From assembly GCA_030674185.1 (NCBI GenBank), contig JAPXFY010000026.1, forward strand, positions 58,937,465-59,001,464: 64,000 bases of DNA, given 5' to 3'. Positions 31,727 through 43,312 of the stretch are shown here, piece after piece. Within the stretch, counting starts at the first letter, position 1. Each line of letters opens with the position of its first letter. The position numbers and the translations under genes are program-made. Source of the DNA: Monoplex corrugatus (lineage: Eukaryota; Mollusca; Gastropoda; Littorinimorpha; Ranellidae). Under the pieces are notes generated by a model, which worked only from the letters and a program-made list of their open reading frames with translations, ran no database searches and was not told the origin of the DNA.

Positions 31727-32275
31727 TAATACGTACATAAGCACTAATACATACGTACAATAGCACTAAGACATACGTACAATAGCACTAATACATACGT
31801 ACATAAACACTAATACATACGTACAATAGCACTAATACATACGTACAATAGCACTAATACATATGTACAATAGCACTAATACATACGTACAATAGCACTA
31901 ATACATACGTACAATAGCACTAATACATACGTACAATAGCACTAATACATACGTACAATAGCACTAATACATACGTACAATAGCACTAATACATACGTAC
32001 ATAAACACTAATACATACGTACAATAGCACTAATACATACGTACAATAGCACTAATACATAATACAATAGCACTAATACATACGTACAATAGCACTAATA
32101 CATGCGTACATAAACACTAATACATACGTACAATAGCACTAATACATACGTACAATAGCACTAAATCATACGTACATAAGCACTAATACATACGTACAAT
32201 GGCACTAAATCATACGTACATAAGCACTAATACATACGTACATAAGCACTAATACATACGTACAACAGCACTAAC
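31727..32275. repeat. 22-bp minisatellite, about 25 units
   Basis: The unit is CACTAATACATACGTACAATAG, with ACATAAA/ACATAAG variants and a few 1-3 base indels. Each unit contains the palindrome TACGTA. 32285-32645 after it holds nothing recognised. Confidence 0.95.
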
Positions 32276-32644
32276 ATATCACCCATTATACATACAAACA
32301 CCAAAGAGATTAATGTCACCACATGTTTACACTATTTCAAAAGAAAGCACACTGATATTCACTGCCCTGATTACCAATCTCTCTTTCACACGTCCACCTC
32401 ATCCCTCCCAGCGTCTCAAATGCCAACAGACAAAACTATCTGTTGTGATTGGTCTTATCACGTTCTAGTCTTTATCGAGGAACGTTGTACAACACACGTA
32501 CTGAGTTTAATTGTGAGAAAACAAAAACAATCCAACTGCAGTACATTGTAGAACACTATGCGAAATATGTTATCATCATGGCCAACCAGGACGAATCTTT
32601 GCTGGGGAAAGTTAGCATGGTTCTTGTATAAAGCCTTTAATTTG

Positions 32645-32850
32645 CTTGAGTTTCAGTTTCAGTTTCCCAAGACGACGTCCCCGAGCTCGGAACGAATTCC
32701 GTATGCACTAACGTCACAGGTGCCATGTGTATGGTGATCATGGCACAAGTCTTAAGCCCGCACAAAAACCTATGAGCTGGCCACGTCCTGAGGCCCTACC
32801 TAGCCTATGTTTTACCTAGTATATATGTCACGATGGTATTGTATCAGCCT
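32645..32850 (+). repeat. SINE-like repeat D, plus-strand copy
   Basis: Reads CAGTTTCCCAAGACGACGTC, GAGCTCGGAACGAATTCCGT, GCACTAACGTCACAGGTGCC, GGTGATCATGGCACAAG and ATGAGCTGGCCACGTCCTGA, ending GGCCCTACCTAGCC. It is the best-preserved plus-strand copy here; the family has no obvious tRNA head. Confidence 0.75.
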
Positions 32851-33142
32851 GTCACTGGAATAATCTGGGTTACATGCAAATGACATGTGCATGTGTGTAT
32901 CAAATCTTCAACAAAAGGAGCATATATATTAAGCAAATAAATAAATAATTAAAGGTCTGAATCACATTACAACTAGCTATTCTGTACAAATTCTCTCACA
33001 TGACAGAAAGACCCCCCCCCCCCCCCACTCTCCAGTTAATGCACAAAAGCCTTAGTTGTCTCTCAACTAGGTGAAGACAATATTTTCTTAACTATAGCCC
33101 CGCCAGTCTGTCGTTCTCTTCTGAAGGAAGAAATGAGGAAAC

Positions 33143-33222
33143 AGGTAAGTGAGTGAGTGAGTGAGTGAGTGAGTAAGTGAGTGAGTGAGTGAGTGAATGA
33201 GTGAGTGAGTGAGTGAGTAAGT
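33143..33222. repeat. (GTGA)n microsatellite
   Basis: About 20 tandem GTGA units with three single-base changes. A poly-C run of 17 lies upstream at 33010. Confidence 0.95.
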
Positions 33223-33269
33223 AATTTGTTGGAACGGAATATCAATGCTTATCCTATTCAGTAGCAGTG

Positions 33270-33915
33270 AAGGAAGAAATCTGTCTATTCTATAATATGT
33301 GTACATGTGGCCCGTGACAAAGTAGTGATGGATCTATCTGTCTATTCTATAGTATGTGTACATTTGGCCAATGACAAAGTAGTGATGGATCTATCTGTCT
33401 ATTCTATAATATGTGTACATGTGGCCATGACAAAGTAGTGATGGATCTATCTGTCTATTCTATAGTATGTGTACATGTGGCCTGTGACAAAGTAGTGATG
33501 GATCTATCTGTCTATTCTATAATATGTGTACATGTGGCCTGTGACAAAGTAGTGATGGATCTATCTGTCTATTCTATAGTATGTGTACATGTGGCCTGTG
33601 ACAAAGTAGTGATGGATCTATCTGTCTATTCTATAATATGTGTACATGTGGCCTGTGACAAAGTAGTGATGGATCTATCTATCTATTCTATAATATGTGT
33701 ACATGTGGCCTGTGACAAAGTAATGATGGATCTATCTGTCTATTCTATAGTATGTGTACATGTGGCCCGTGACAAAGTAGTGATGGATCTCTCTGTCTGT
33801 TCTATAGTATGTGTACATGTGGCCCGTGACAAAGTAGTGATGGATCTATCTATCTATTCTATAGTATGTGTACATGTGGCCCGTGACAAAGTAGTGATGG
33901 ATCTATCTGTCCGCC
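33270..33915. repeat. 57-bp minisatellite, about 11 units
   Basis: The unit is TATCTGTCTATTCTATAGTA, TGTGTACATGTGGCCCGTGA and CAAAGTAGTGATGGATC. Because 57 is divisible by 3, one frame is open for 171 codons as a 19-residue repeat; I regard this as incidental. It abuts the 3' side of the minus-strand jockey-like LINE. Confidence 0.95.
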
Positions 33916-35330
33916 ATGGATCCTGATCATGATTTCAGTCAGCTGAGATGAAGGTGTATCAGGGGTAGACAAGGGATCCTTGCTGTGTACATTTTCCCTC
34001 AATTCACCTATAGGTAACAATGCTATGAGTGTCGTGCGGTCAGTGATTGTTTGTATGCTACTGGATCCTTTTTTGAGGCTTTTGTGCATTCATTGGAGAG
34101 GGGCGTGTCTTTCTGTCATGTGAGACGAGTTTGTACAGAATAGCTCGTTTCCCCTTCCATTTGTGAGTAGAACTGCCAGAATTGTGACTGTGTTGTATCA
34201 ACACTGAGTCTTTCACAGAATTGTGTCCATTTATTGTCTTTTGCTTCTTGGGCTATGGTTTTGGACCACTCTGTTTTTTCATGCATATTCCGTTTATACT
34301 CGTCCATTTTTCTAGTGCTGTTATGGCCTGAACGATGTCTTCTTCTATACTGTATTTTGCCAGGTTTTTACAGCAGTTCGTTTTGTCTTTCCAGGCAGTC
34401 TCTGTGTCATTGTTCCACCAGAGAGGTTGTTTTCTAGATGTTTGGTCATTTCCTGCTTTCCATTTGAGTTCATAGCTCTCAGTTTAGAAACAATATCAGA
34501 TTGTATACTGTCACATTGAAACAGGTTTCTTGGTTGAAGTGCGGAGTTTCTAGGTGACATATGTTTCTTATACTGAAAAGCACTGGAAGGTGGTCGCTGC
34601 CATGTGTGTTCAGTGTCTGTGCACTCATTAGTGATGTTAGTTAGGAGAGATGAGTGTTATATCAATGATGCTGTCTGTGTCTGTGCACTCATTAGTGGTG
34701 TTAGTTCAGGAGAGATGAGTGCTATATCAGTGGTGCTGTCTGTGTCTGTGCACTCATTAGTGGTGTTAGTTCAGGAGAGATGAGTGCTTTTCAATGGTGC
34801 TGTCTGTGTCTCCTTGTTTTTCACCAATATGGGTTGGTGATATTGTTGTGAGTGGCCTGAACTAGATATCGCACATCATCTCTTCCAGAGCATGTCCCTG
34901 GGCGTTAGTTCCGTTCTGATCCAACATTGCAGATCTTGCACTGAGATCGTCACATACCACCGTAATGTCTCCTAGTTCATCTTCGATTTCTTCTTGGAAG
35001 TTCCACATTGTTTTTGAGGTACAGGATCCTGGGTGCACATAAGCTTTAATGAGTATGATGTTCTTCTGTTTTTCGTTTGGAGTTTGAAGGCGTATACCTA
35101 GCACTTCACATGAACTATCACACCATTATTCTAGACCTAATATGGACACTTTTCAGGTTCTTTTTGATGACTATAGCCAGTCCTCTGCCATCATGTTTCT
35201 GAATTACTGCAAAGTTTTCAAAGTCTACTGGTTTTCCTTTGTGTGTTCTAGTTTCTTGTGCACACAGTATGTTAAAACCATATGGTAATTTTTCAATGGC
35301 TGATATCCTTTTGTTTTGCACTGGCGTTGT
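33916..35330 (-). pseudogene. Jockey/CR1-group LINE remnant: endonuclease and pre-RT linker
   Basis: On the minus strand, from high to low coordinate: an APE-type endonuclease start (LPYGFNILCAQETRTHKGKP, DGRGLAIVIKKNL), then AYVHPGSCTSKTMWNF, IEDELGDITVVCDDLSARS (GDFNAR equivalent with a substituted G) and DQNGTNAQG, then IDITLISP and a NTHGSDHLPVLFS block. The linker is EYKRNMHEKTEWSKTIAQEA, KWTQFCERLSVDTT and QFWQFYSQMEG. The sequence ends before the RT catalytic domain. Multiple stops and a threefold internal duplication (34615-34800) show it is dead. Confidence 0.8.
34615..34800. repeat. About 65-bp repeat, 3 units, inside the LINE endonuclease region
   Basis: The unit is TCTGTGCACTCATTAGTGGT, GTTAGTTCAGGAGAGATGAG and TGCTATATCAGTGGTGCTGTCTGTG. 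The minus-strand reading is the IDITLISPxLTSLMSAQ segment just upstream of the SDHLPV motif, so the unit is LINE coding sequence multiplied in place. Confidence 0.85.
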
Positions 35331-35399
35331 TCAAGTTACACATTCTGCATTGTTTCTTGGAGAGCTGTTCAGATTTTGTCATCTGTCTGTCTGTCTGTG

Positions 35400-35715
35400 A
35401 GTGACAGAATGGTTCACACGTTTGCCTGCCAATAAGTAAACTCCAAGTTCCAGGCTTCGCTCCCCATACAGGCCTCGACATTTCTCCTCAGTTTGACCGG
35501 AAAATCAAACTGAACGTCTAGTCCTTCAGAAGGGGCGAAAAAATTATTCAGACCCGTGTGCCTCGGCAGTTGAAAATTGTGAAGAGCAGGGCATTCCCTG
35601 GCTGCCTTGGTTAAAACATTGGAGAGAAAGGTTGATTTCCCAAACCAATTAGTCTTTTGCCTTTCTGAATTCTTGGTTGAAAAAAAAAGTGAATATGAAT
35701 ATGAATTTGAATCAA
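35400..35715 (+). repeat. tRNA-SINE C
   Basis: A tRNA-like head (TGACAGAATGGTTCACACG, TGCCTGCCAATAAGTA and a weak box B AAGTTCCAGGCTTCG) is followed by the SINE C body (AAATCAAACTGAACGTCTAG, GACCCGTGTGCCTC, TTGATTTCCCAAAC, TTTGCCTTTCTGAA) and a GAATATGAATATG tail. The copy at 11719 shares the body and tail. Confidence 0.65.
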
Positions 35716-35794
35716 GGGAGAGGGGATGGGCGGCGCCCTCGTGGTGCTGGCACTGGGAAGACTTAAGGCCTCTGCCACCTCACTCCCCTACGAT

Positions 35795-35985
35795 CCCGTA
35801 ATTATGAAACTATCTCGGTAGGACCACAGGACCTGGCCAGCTCATGGATTTATGTGCAGGCATAAGGCTTGTGCCGTGATCATTCTGGATCTCCACACAT
35901 GGCGCCTGTGACGTTAGTGCTTATGGAATTCATTCCGAACGTGGAGACGTCATCTTGAGAAATTGAAACTGAAACTAAAACTCTC
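35795..35985 (-). repeat. SINE-like repeat D, minus-strand copy
   Basis: The minus strand reads CAGTTTCAATTTCTCAAGATG, ACGTCTCCACGTTCGGAATG, CACTAACGTCACAGGCGCCA, GGAGATCCAGAATGATCACG, GCACAAGCCTTATGCCTGCA and GAGCTGGCCAGGTCCTGTGG in order. It is the best-preserved member and can serve as the family reference. Confidence 0.78.
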
Positions 35986-35989
35986 TATG

Positions 35990-36274
<285 letters not shown>

Positions 36275-36299
36275 TGTCTTGCTCTGTGTGTCTGTGAAA

Positions 36300-36631
36300 C
36301 TTTGTACCTATCTTGTTTTGTTATATTGAACACGCGTTCTGAAGTTTTTGTGTGCATTTCTTGTTGCTAGTTGCTTGAGTGTTTGTCATTTTGATTTGGA
36401 TTGATTGTTTGTACAGATAGCAAAACTAAGACATGGTTGACAGGTCTGAAAACTTTATTTTGTTTACACTGTATTTAGTTACAGCACAACACATCAGGGG
36501 AAAGGAGGTAATGAACTGTCTATGTTCTCATCGGATCCATCATTTAACATTGTTCCTAGCACTTCATCAAGTAACGCATTGATGCCATCCTGCTCCTGAT
36601 AGACTTTTTATGGTACAAGAAATGGCAGCTG
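36300..36631 (+). other. Weak copy of duplicated segment L (first of three)
   Basis: TTATATTGAACACGCGTTCTG, TTTTTGTGTGCATTTCTTG and GTCATTTTGATTTGGATTGATTG resemble 42385-42480 and 50236-50320 in order. Similarity fades after about 36420. The start also resembles the terminal motif of the GGCC-hairpin repeat family. Confidence 0.35.
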
Positions 36632-36684
<53 letters not shown>

Positions 36685-38043
36685 TGTTGTTTTGCTGTGT
36701 ATGTTGTATGTGTTTTGTGTGTTTGTCTGTCTTGTGTGTCTGCGTGTATGTGAACATGTGTGTGTGTGTGTTTGTGTGTTGTGTGTGTGTGTGTCTGTGT
36801 CTGTGTCTGTGTCTGTGTGTGTCTCAGTGTGTGTGTCTGTGTGTGCTGTGTGTGTGTCTGTGTGTGCATGGTCTGTGTTGTCTGTGTGTGTCTTGTGTGT
36901 GTCTGTGTAGTGTGTGTTCTGTGTGTTGTTGTGTGTGTGTGTCGTGTTGTGTCGTGTGTGTCGTGTGTCTGTGTTGTGTCTGTCTGTGTGTGTCTTGTGT
37001 GTGTGTGTGTGTTGTCCATGTGTGTGTCTGTGTGTGTGTCGTGTGTTGTCTGTGTGTGTGTCTGTGTGTGTTGTGTCTGTGTGTGTGTTTGTGTGTGTTC
37101 TGTGTGTGTGTCTGTGTGTGTCGTGTGTGTGTTGTGTGTTGTTGTGTGTGTGTGTGTCTGTGTGTGTGTCTGTGTGTGTGTCTGTGTGTGTGTCTGTGTG
37201 TGTGTGTCGTGTGTGTCTGTGTGTGTGTTTGTGTGTGTCTGTTGTGTGTGTCTGTGTGTGTGTCTGTGTTGTCTGTGTGTGTGTCTGTGTGTGTGTCTGT
37301 GTGTGTGTCTGTGTGTGTGTCTGTGTCTGTGTGTGGTCTGTGTGTCTGTGTTGTGTGTGTCTGTGTGTGTGTGTTGTGTGTGTGTGTGTTCCATGTGTGT
37401 GTCTGTGTGTGTGTGTGTGTCTGTGTGTGTGTCTGGTGTGTCGTGTCGTGTGTGTGTTTGTTGTGTGTACTGTGTGTGTGTGTCTGTGTGTCTGTGTGTG
37501 TGTCTGTGTGTGTGTCTGTGTGTGTGTTCTTGTCTGTGTGTGTGTGTCTGTGTGTGTGTTGTGTGTGTGTGTCTGTGTGTGTGTGTGTCTTGTGTGTGTG
37601 TGTCTGTGTGTGTCTGTGTGTGCTGTTGTGTGGTGTCTGTGTGTTGTCTGTGTGTTGTTGTGTGTGTGTGTGTCTGTGTGGTGTGTGTGTCTGTGTGTGT
37701 GTCTGTGTGTGTGTCTGTGTGGTGGTGTGACTGTGTGTGTGTGTGTGTGTGTGTGTTGTGTGTGTGTGGTGCTGTGTCTGTGTCTGTGTGTCTGTCTGTG
37801 TGTGTGTCAGTGTCTGTGTGTGTGTCTGAGTCTGTGTGTGTATCTATGTGTGTCTGTGTGTGTGTGTCTGTGTGTGTATGTCTGTGTGTGTGTGTCTGTG
37901 TGTGTGTGGTCTGTGTGTGTGTTGTGTGTGTGGTCTGTGTGTGTGTCTGTGTCTGTGTGTGTGTCTGTGTGTTGTCTGTGTGTGTGTCTGTGTGTGTGTC
38001 TGTGTGTGTGTCTGTGTTGTGTCTGTGTGTGTGTGTGTCTGTG

Positions 38044-38080
<37 letters not shown>

Positions 38081-38921
38081 TGTGTGTGTGTCTGTGTTGT
38101 GTGTGTGTCTGTGTGTGTGTGTGTGTCTGTGTCTGTGTGTGTGTCTGTGTCTGTGTGTGTGCGTGTTTTGTGTCTGTGTGTGTTGTGTTCTCTGTGTCTC
38201 TGTGTGTCTGTGTGTCTGTGTGTGTGTCTGTGTGTGTCTGTGTGTGTCTGTGTCTCTGTGTGTGTCTGTGTGTGTGTCTGTGTGTGTGTGTGTCTGTGTG
38301 TGTGTGTCTGTGTGTTGTGTGTCTCTGTGTGTGTGTGTCTGTGTGTGTGTCTGTGTGTGTGTCTGTGTGTGTGTCTGTGTCTGTTGTGTGTGTCTGTGTG
38401 TATGTCTGTGTGTGTGTGTCTGTGTCTGTGTCTGTGTCTGTGTCTGTGTCTGTGTCTGTGTGTGTGTGTGTGTGTCTGTGTGTGTGTGTTGTGTGTGTCT
38501 GTGTGTGTGTCTGTGTGTGTGTCTGTGTGTGTGTCTGTGTCTGTGTGTGTGTGTCTGTGTGTGTGTCTGTGTCTGTGTCTGTGTGTGTGTCTGTGTGTGT
38601 GCTGTGTGTGTGTCTGTGTCTGTGTGTGTGTTTGTGTCTGTGTGTGCTGTGTCTGTGTCTGTGTCTGTGTGTGTGTGTCTGTGTCTTGTGTGTCTGTGTT
38701 CTGTGTGTGGTCTGTTGTGTCTGTGTGTGTCTGTGTCTGTGTTGTGTGTTGTGTGTGTCTGTGTGTGTGTTGTCTGTGTGTGTGTGTCTGTGTGTGTGTG
38801 TCTGTGTGTGTGTATCTGTGTGTGTGTGTCTGTGTGTGTCTGTGTGTGTCTCTGTGTCTGTGTCTGTGTCTGTGTGTTTGTGTCTGTGTCTGTGTCTGTG
38901 TGTGTGTCTGTGTGTGTGCCT

Positions 38922-38964
<43 letters not shown>

Positions 38965-39623
38965 TGTCTGTGTGTGTGTGTCTGTGTCTGTGTGTGTGTC
39001 TGTGTGTGTGTCTGTGTGTGTGTGTCTGTGTGTGTGTCTGTGTTTGTGTCTGTGTGTTTCTGTGTGTGTGTCTGTGTGTGTGTCTGTGTGTGTGTCTGTG
39101 TGTGTGTGTCTGTGTGTGTGTCTGTGTGTATGATTGTGTGTGTATGTGTGTATGTGTGTGTGTGTGTATGTGTGTGTGTGTATGTGTGTGTGTGTGTGTC
39201 TGTGTGTGTGTGTCTGTGTGTCTGTGTGTATGTCTGTGTGTGTGTCTGTGTGTGTGTCTGTGTGTGTGTCTGTGTCTGTGTCTGTGTCTATGTGTGTCTG
39301 TGTGTGTGCCTGTGTCTATGTGTGTCTGTGTCTGTCTGTGTGTGTCTGTGTGTGTGTCTGTGTCTGTGTCTGTGTGTGTGTCTGTGTCTGTGTGTGTGTC
39401 TGTGTGTGTGCCTGTGTCTGTGTGTGTGTGTGTCTGTGTATGTGTGTGTGTGTCTGTGTGTGTGTCTGTGTCTGTGTGTGTCTGTGTGTTGTCTGTGTGT
39501 GTGTCTGTGTGTGTGTCTGTGTGTGTGTCTGTGTGTTAGTCTCTGTGTGTGTCTGTGTGTGTGTGTGTTTGTATGTTGTGTGTATGTGTGTGTGTGTGTT
39601 TGTGTGTGTGTTTGTATGTGTGT

Positions 39624-39663
<40 letters not shown>

Positions 39664-39687
39664 TTGCGTGTGTGTGTGTGTGTGTCA
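36632..39687. repeat. About 3-kb (GT)n array with frequent TGTGTC hexamers
   Basis: Essentially only T and G with interspersed C; common local periods are 6 (TGTGTC) and 12 (TGTGTGTGTCTG), with rare A after 39130. Open frames of several hundred codons (Cys/Val/Ser only) are a by-product of composition. At the matching position of the two paralogous segments (42940, 50755) there is only a short GTGTGTGTGTATAGCGC tract. Confidence 0.97.
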
Positions 39688-40140
39688 CACTACATCATGG
39701 TGTGCAGCGTGCAGTTCGCTTAACCGTTGGAGGTACAATGATGATCGCCAACGTGTTAAACTACGGGAACTTTTGTTTGGCAAACAGTTAAATCAGAAGC
39801 CACCAATCGTCTTAGAAATAACCACCACCAGTTCAGTCATTCTGATCAGTAGTGGGATAGACAACCTCCTCACACAGAAATCCAAATTCAAAATGGAATA
39901 ACACAGACCCACGTAACAATTAAAACCAAAATGTAAGCATGAACGCAACGGAAAATAAAATCAATTGCAGAGCACTTGGTGTGTGAGATTAGTACGTTGA
40001 ATGCTGTGTACCAGTGAGAGTGTTCGCAATCAATAAGATGGAGACATGACTGTATAGCGTTATGTTACCAGCTGCCTGACAATATATCAAATGATCTGTC
40101 AGTGAACAAAAGATTCTTGTTGCTGTTCGTGTCGCCCTAT
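39688..40140 (+). other. Duplicated segment R (first copy)
   Basis: Matches 50775-51225 at an estimated 70-75 percent: CATCATGGTGTGCAG, TTCGCTTAACCG, GATCGCCAACGTGTTAAACT, TTCTGATCAGTAGTGGGATA, TTCGCAATCAATAAGATGGA and TTCTTGTTGCTGTTCGTGTC. I recognise no coding function. It may be the 5' part of the LINE-like remnant that follows. Confidence 0.6.
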
Positions 40141-40870
40141 AACCGAGGAATGGGTGAGGCTGGACAAGGAAACAGTTTACATAGTAAATGCACTGACAAG
40201 AAGATCACACTGGAATACAAACTCGCCACACATGGAGATACAGTATATACAACATGTAGACAGGCCAGTGGAGTAAGACAGCCAAAAGTGAAAACGGCTC
40301 TTCAAAAATCCAGACGTTAGCGTCAGCTGTATGATATCTAGTGGAAACAATTCTGAAGAAATAAATGAGAGCTGCTTCAGACTTTCAGAAGTAAGGGTTC
40401 AAGAAATTATGGCAAGGACTGAAAGCAAAACATAATACTGTTACCAAAACACAATCAGCAAGTAGAGAAGAAGCAAAAAGAAAATCTAAGACTGCTCTTT
40501 CAGAGACCCCTTTCCAATCCACTGGGAAACTGTTTGAGCAACCCAAATCCAGGACACTCACAGTGGAGAAGAAAGCTCTGGAACACCACAGGAAAATATG
40601 TTTTAACCCTTACTGTGAGACACCATCTGATTTCTGAAGTCTGGTGTGGCTACAACGCCACAGAAAATGTTTGATAACAAGCTACAGACACTGGATGACG
40701 TAAACACAAAAATGAGAGAAAAATATGCCATTCCAACCAGGATCTTGTGGAAGCCTGGCTTTCAAATGAACTTCATTACTGTAGAGGTTGAAGCAAGAGA
40801 AGTACATGTAGTAGGCACATCAGCCTATGACTTCACGAAACTGGCAATGAGAGAACCAGAGGCCTAAAGG
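40141..40870 (+). pseudogene. Unassigned LINE remnant, linker before RT
   Basis: Pairs with 52995-53860. The readable part (frames change repeatedly) includes a KAKHNTVTKTQSAS..EEAKRKSK basic linker, a TPFQSTGKLFEQPKSRTLTV-like stretch and KALEHHRKICFNPYCETPSD. This resembles the SxSGxL..ExHLxxTxSDPxxExP segment that precedes RT in a group of invertebrate LINEs. A 73-codon ORF at 40646 follows, which I cannot identify. Confidence 0.5.
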
Positions 40871-41126
40871 TAATGGTGTAGGCAACTGAAAGGAGGTCTC
40901 GCTAAATCTTGTTGTGAAGAAATAAAAGTAAACTCCATAAGTTTGAAATTCCCCAATATGGTGTCTGTGTCTGATATCTAGATTGTTAAGACATCCGTCA
41001 CAAGGGTGACTTGGCCTTCAGACGTCTGGCCAAATTGGACGACAAACATTGGGACAAGAGAGAGTTATGTTGACGTTATGATCTGGATGTTGACTGGCCT
41101 CTTAGAGTGTAAAGAGTTTAGGGCCA

Positions 41127-41130
<4 letters not shown>

Positions 41131-41201
<71 letters not shown>

Positions 41202-41384
41202 AGTGTGTGTGTGTGTTTATAAGTGTGTGTATGTGTGTGTGTATGTGTGTGTGTGTGTGTGTGAGTGTGTGTGTATGTGTGTGTGTGTGTGTGTGAGTGT
41301 GTGTGTGTGTGTAGTGTGTGTGTGTGCGTGTGTGTGTGTGTATGTGTTGTGTGTGTGTGTGTGTTTGTGTGTGTGTATGTGTGT

Positions 41385-41475
<91 letters not shown>

Positions 41476-41668
41476 TTATAAGTGTGTGTATGTGTGTGTG
41501 TGCTTATAAGTGTGTGTGTGTGCGTGCGTGTGTGTGTGTTTTTTGTGTGTGTGCGTGAGCGTGCGAGTGTGTTGTGTGTGTGCGTGCGCGCGCGTGCAAG
41601 CGTGTGTATGTGCGCGTGTACGCGCTTGCTTATGTATGTATGTGTATATGCGTGTGTGTTAGTAAAAG

Positions 41669-41733
<65 letters not shown>

Positions 41734-41742
41734 ACACACACA
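41131..41742. repeat. (GT)n array turning into (CA)n
   Basis: GT-rich sequence (41131-41660) with TATG, GAGT and GCGT interruptions meets a CA run (41672-41742) across GTGTTAGTAAAAGGTACACAC. The arms can pair as a long GT/CA hairpin. 40871-41130 has no features. Confidence 0.95.
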
Positions 41743-42365
41743 CACACATGTGAATACAGTGCAGGAAGTTTAGGTAGAAGTCAACACTCTCTGTGACATG
41801 TTGGCATCATCAGTGTTAAGCTTCAACGTTCAAACACTTACATAGAAAAGACTCAAGTCGTAGCCATGATTAGCATGACTTTAAAAACCCACGACAAAGA
41901 ATATTTGACGCTAAGTTTTAAAGCCAAACTGATAAGTCATGCCACCAGTCTCCATTTTGTTGAAAACATGCAAGCAGCTACAACAACGCATAACAAAACG
42001 ATACAAGTAAACCGAAACAACAGCCAAGTGTTTCATGCTGTAGATACAAAACACTGCATTTGCAGTTAGTCAGACTCCCCTGTATAATACAGGACAAATA
42101 TCATTCAACAATGAACAGTGTTTTATACAGCATGGCAAAGTAAAGCATGGCAAAGTCATTGCTTGTTTTTCCTGTCAGAAATGTTGATTGAAGCACTAAT
42201 CAAATAAATTCAGTAAAGTATACTTATGGCGATCACAAAAACAAACAGAGACACAAACACATGCTTACGTACATACACACAGACACACACAAACACAAAC
42301 AAACACACACACACACGCGTGCGCGCACGTGCGGAAGCGCATGTACACACACAGGTGAACACTGT
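41743..42365. other. No identified genes; short CA-rich tract
   Basis: A 67-codon ORF at 41866 has no recognised domain. 42240-42350 is CA-rich with GCGTGCGCGCACGTGCG (palindromic CG-rich core). Confidence 0.4.
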
Positions 42366-42956
42366 TGAATAAAGACGCATTCTACTTTTTTATTGTTATA
42401 AACACGCGCCTCTGATTCTATTTTTTGTGTGCTTCTGGTTGGTGTTTGTTTGAAAGCTGGCAGTCAGTGTGATTCAGATTACTGTTTTTTTTTACGACAC
42501 AAAACGCTAGGAAAACCATGCAAGACACCCTGAAATGTAGGATCAAGTATTTTAACAGCCCAAGTCTGTTTCCTTACCTGGTTTACGTCTCTCAATTTTC
42601 ATATCTTATTTCCATGTTTTGAAAAAAACATGAAGGAAAACATTTTTAAGAATTTGAAGCATGTGTAAAACAAGACATGACGAGAGAAGAATAATTATTG
42701 TTTTCTGAAACAGTGTTACACAGACAAACCTCAAAAGCAGGGTGTTGTCAAGTTTCTGAAATCAAAAGACTGTTTCGTATTTTACGTACAACACAACGTT
42801 TAACTGTGGAAAGAACAACGTGCAAATGTAACATTATAGCAGCACATTGTTGGACATTTTAATGACACTAGAATAATTCAGTCTGTGGTTTTACTCGTGT
42901 GAGTGCATGGGTGAGTGTGTATGACCGTGTGTGTGTATAGCGCACTGCATCATGAT
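42366..42956 (+). other. Duplicated segment L (second copy), cut off by a LINE
   Basis: Matches 50236-50790 along its length: CAGATTACTG, ACCCTGAAATGT, CAAGTCTGTTTCCTTACCTG, TAAAACAAGACATGA, TGTTTTCTGAA, ACATTATAGCAGCA and GTGTATAGCGCACTGCATCA. The match ends at GATGTG (42957), exactly where the CR1-like LINE repeat region begins, so this is the LINE insertion or deletion breakpoint. Confidence 0.75.
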
Positions 42957-43312
42957 GTGTCCCGCTGGTGCCGCCTTTGTCTTCTGTCCCGCTGGTGCCG
43001 CCTTCATCTTCTGTCCTGCTGGTGCTGCCCTCATCTTCTGTCCCACTGGTGCCGCCTTTGTCTTCTGTCCCGCTGGTGCTGCCTTTGTCTTCTGTCCCGC
43101 TGGTGCCGCCTTCATCTTCTGTCCCGCTGGTGCCGCCTTCATCTTCTGTCCTGCGGGTGCCGCCTTCGTCTTCTGTCCCGTCGATGCTGCCCTCATCTTC
43201 TGCCCCGCTGGTGCCGCCTTTGTCTTCTGTCCTGCTGGTGCCGCCTTTGTCTTCTGTCCCGCTGGTGTCGCCTTCATCTTCTGTCCCGTTGGTGCCGCCT
43301 TCATCTCCACCT
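42957..43312. repeat. 27-bp coding minisatellite, about 13 units, in LINE copy I
   Basis: The unit TGCCGCCTTTGTCTTCTGTC plus CCGCTGG encodes the 9-residue repeat VPPSSSVPL in the LINE frame that continues as PPQPLPCDS. The paralogous array in copy II (47480-47845) has VPPSSSVPP units. In-phase length and presence in two elements suggest it was part of the LINE ORF before transposition. Confidence 0.9.

Noticed and set aside
33411..33926. 171-codon ORF of a 19-residue repeat
   Set aside because: A 57-bp minisatellite happens to be open in one frame; no start or splice context.
36632..39901. Very long open frames (up to 987 codons) of Cys/Val/Ser
   Set aside because: They are the translation of a (GT)n/(GTC)n array in three frames; composition alone explains the lack of stops.
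40646..40867. 73-codon ORF as a conserved small protein
   Set aside because: The upstream sequence reads as a LINE remnant and I see no counterpart in the paralogous segment, which enters the minisatellite instead.
41866..42069. 67-codon ORF as a host gene
   Set aside because: No recognisable domain, no splice or promoter context; length is expected by chance.
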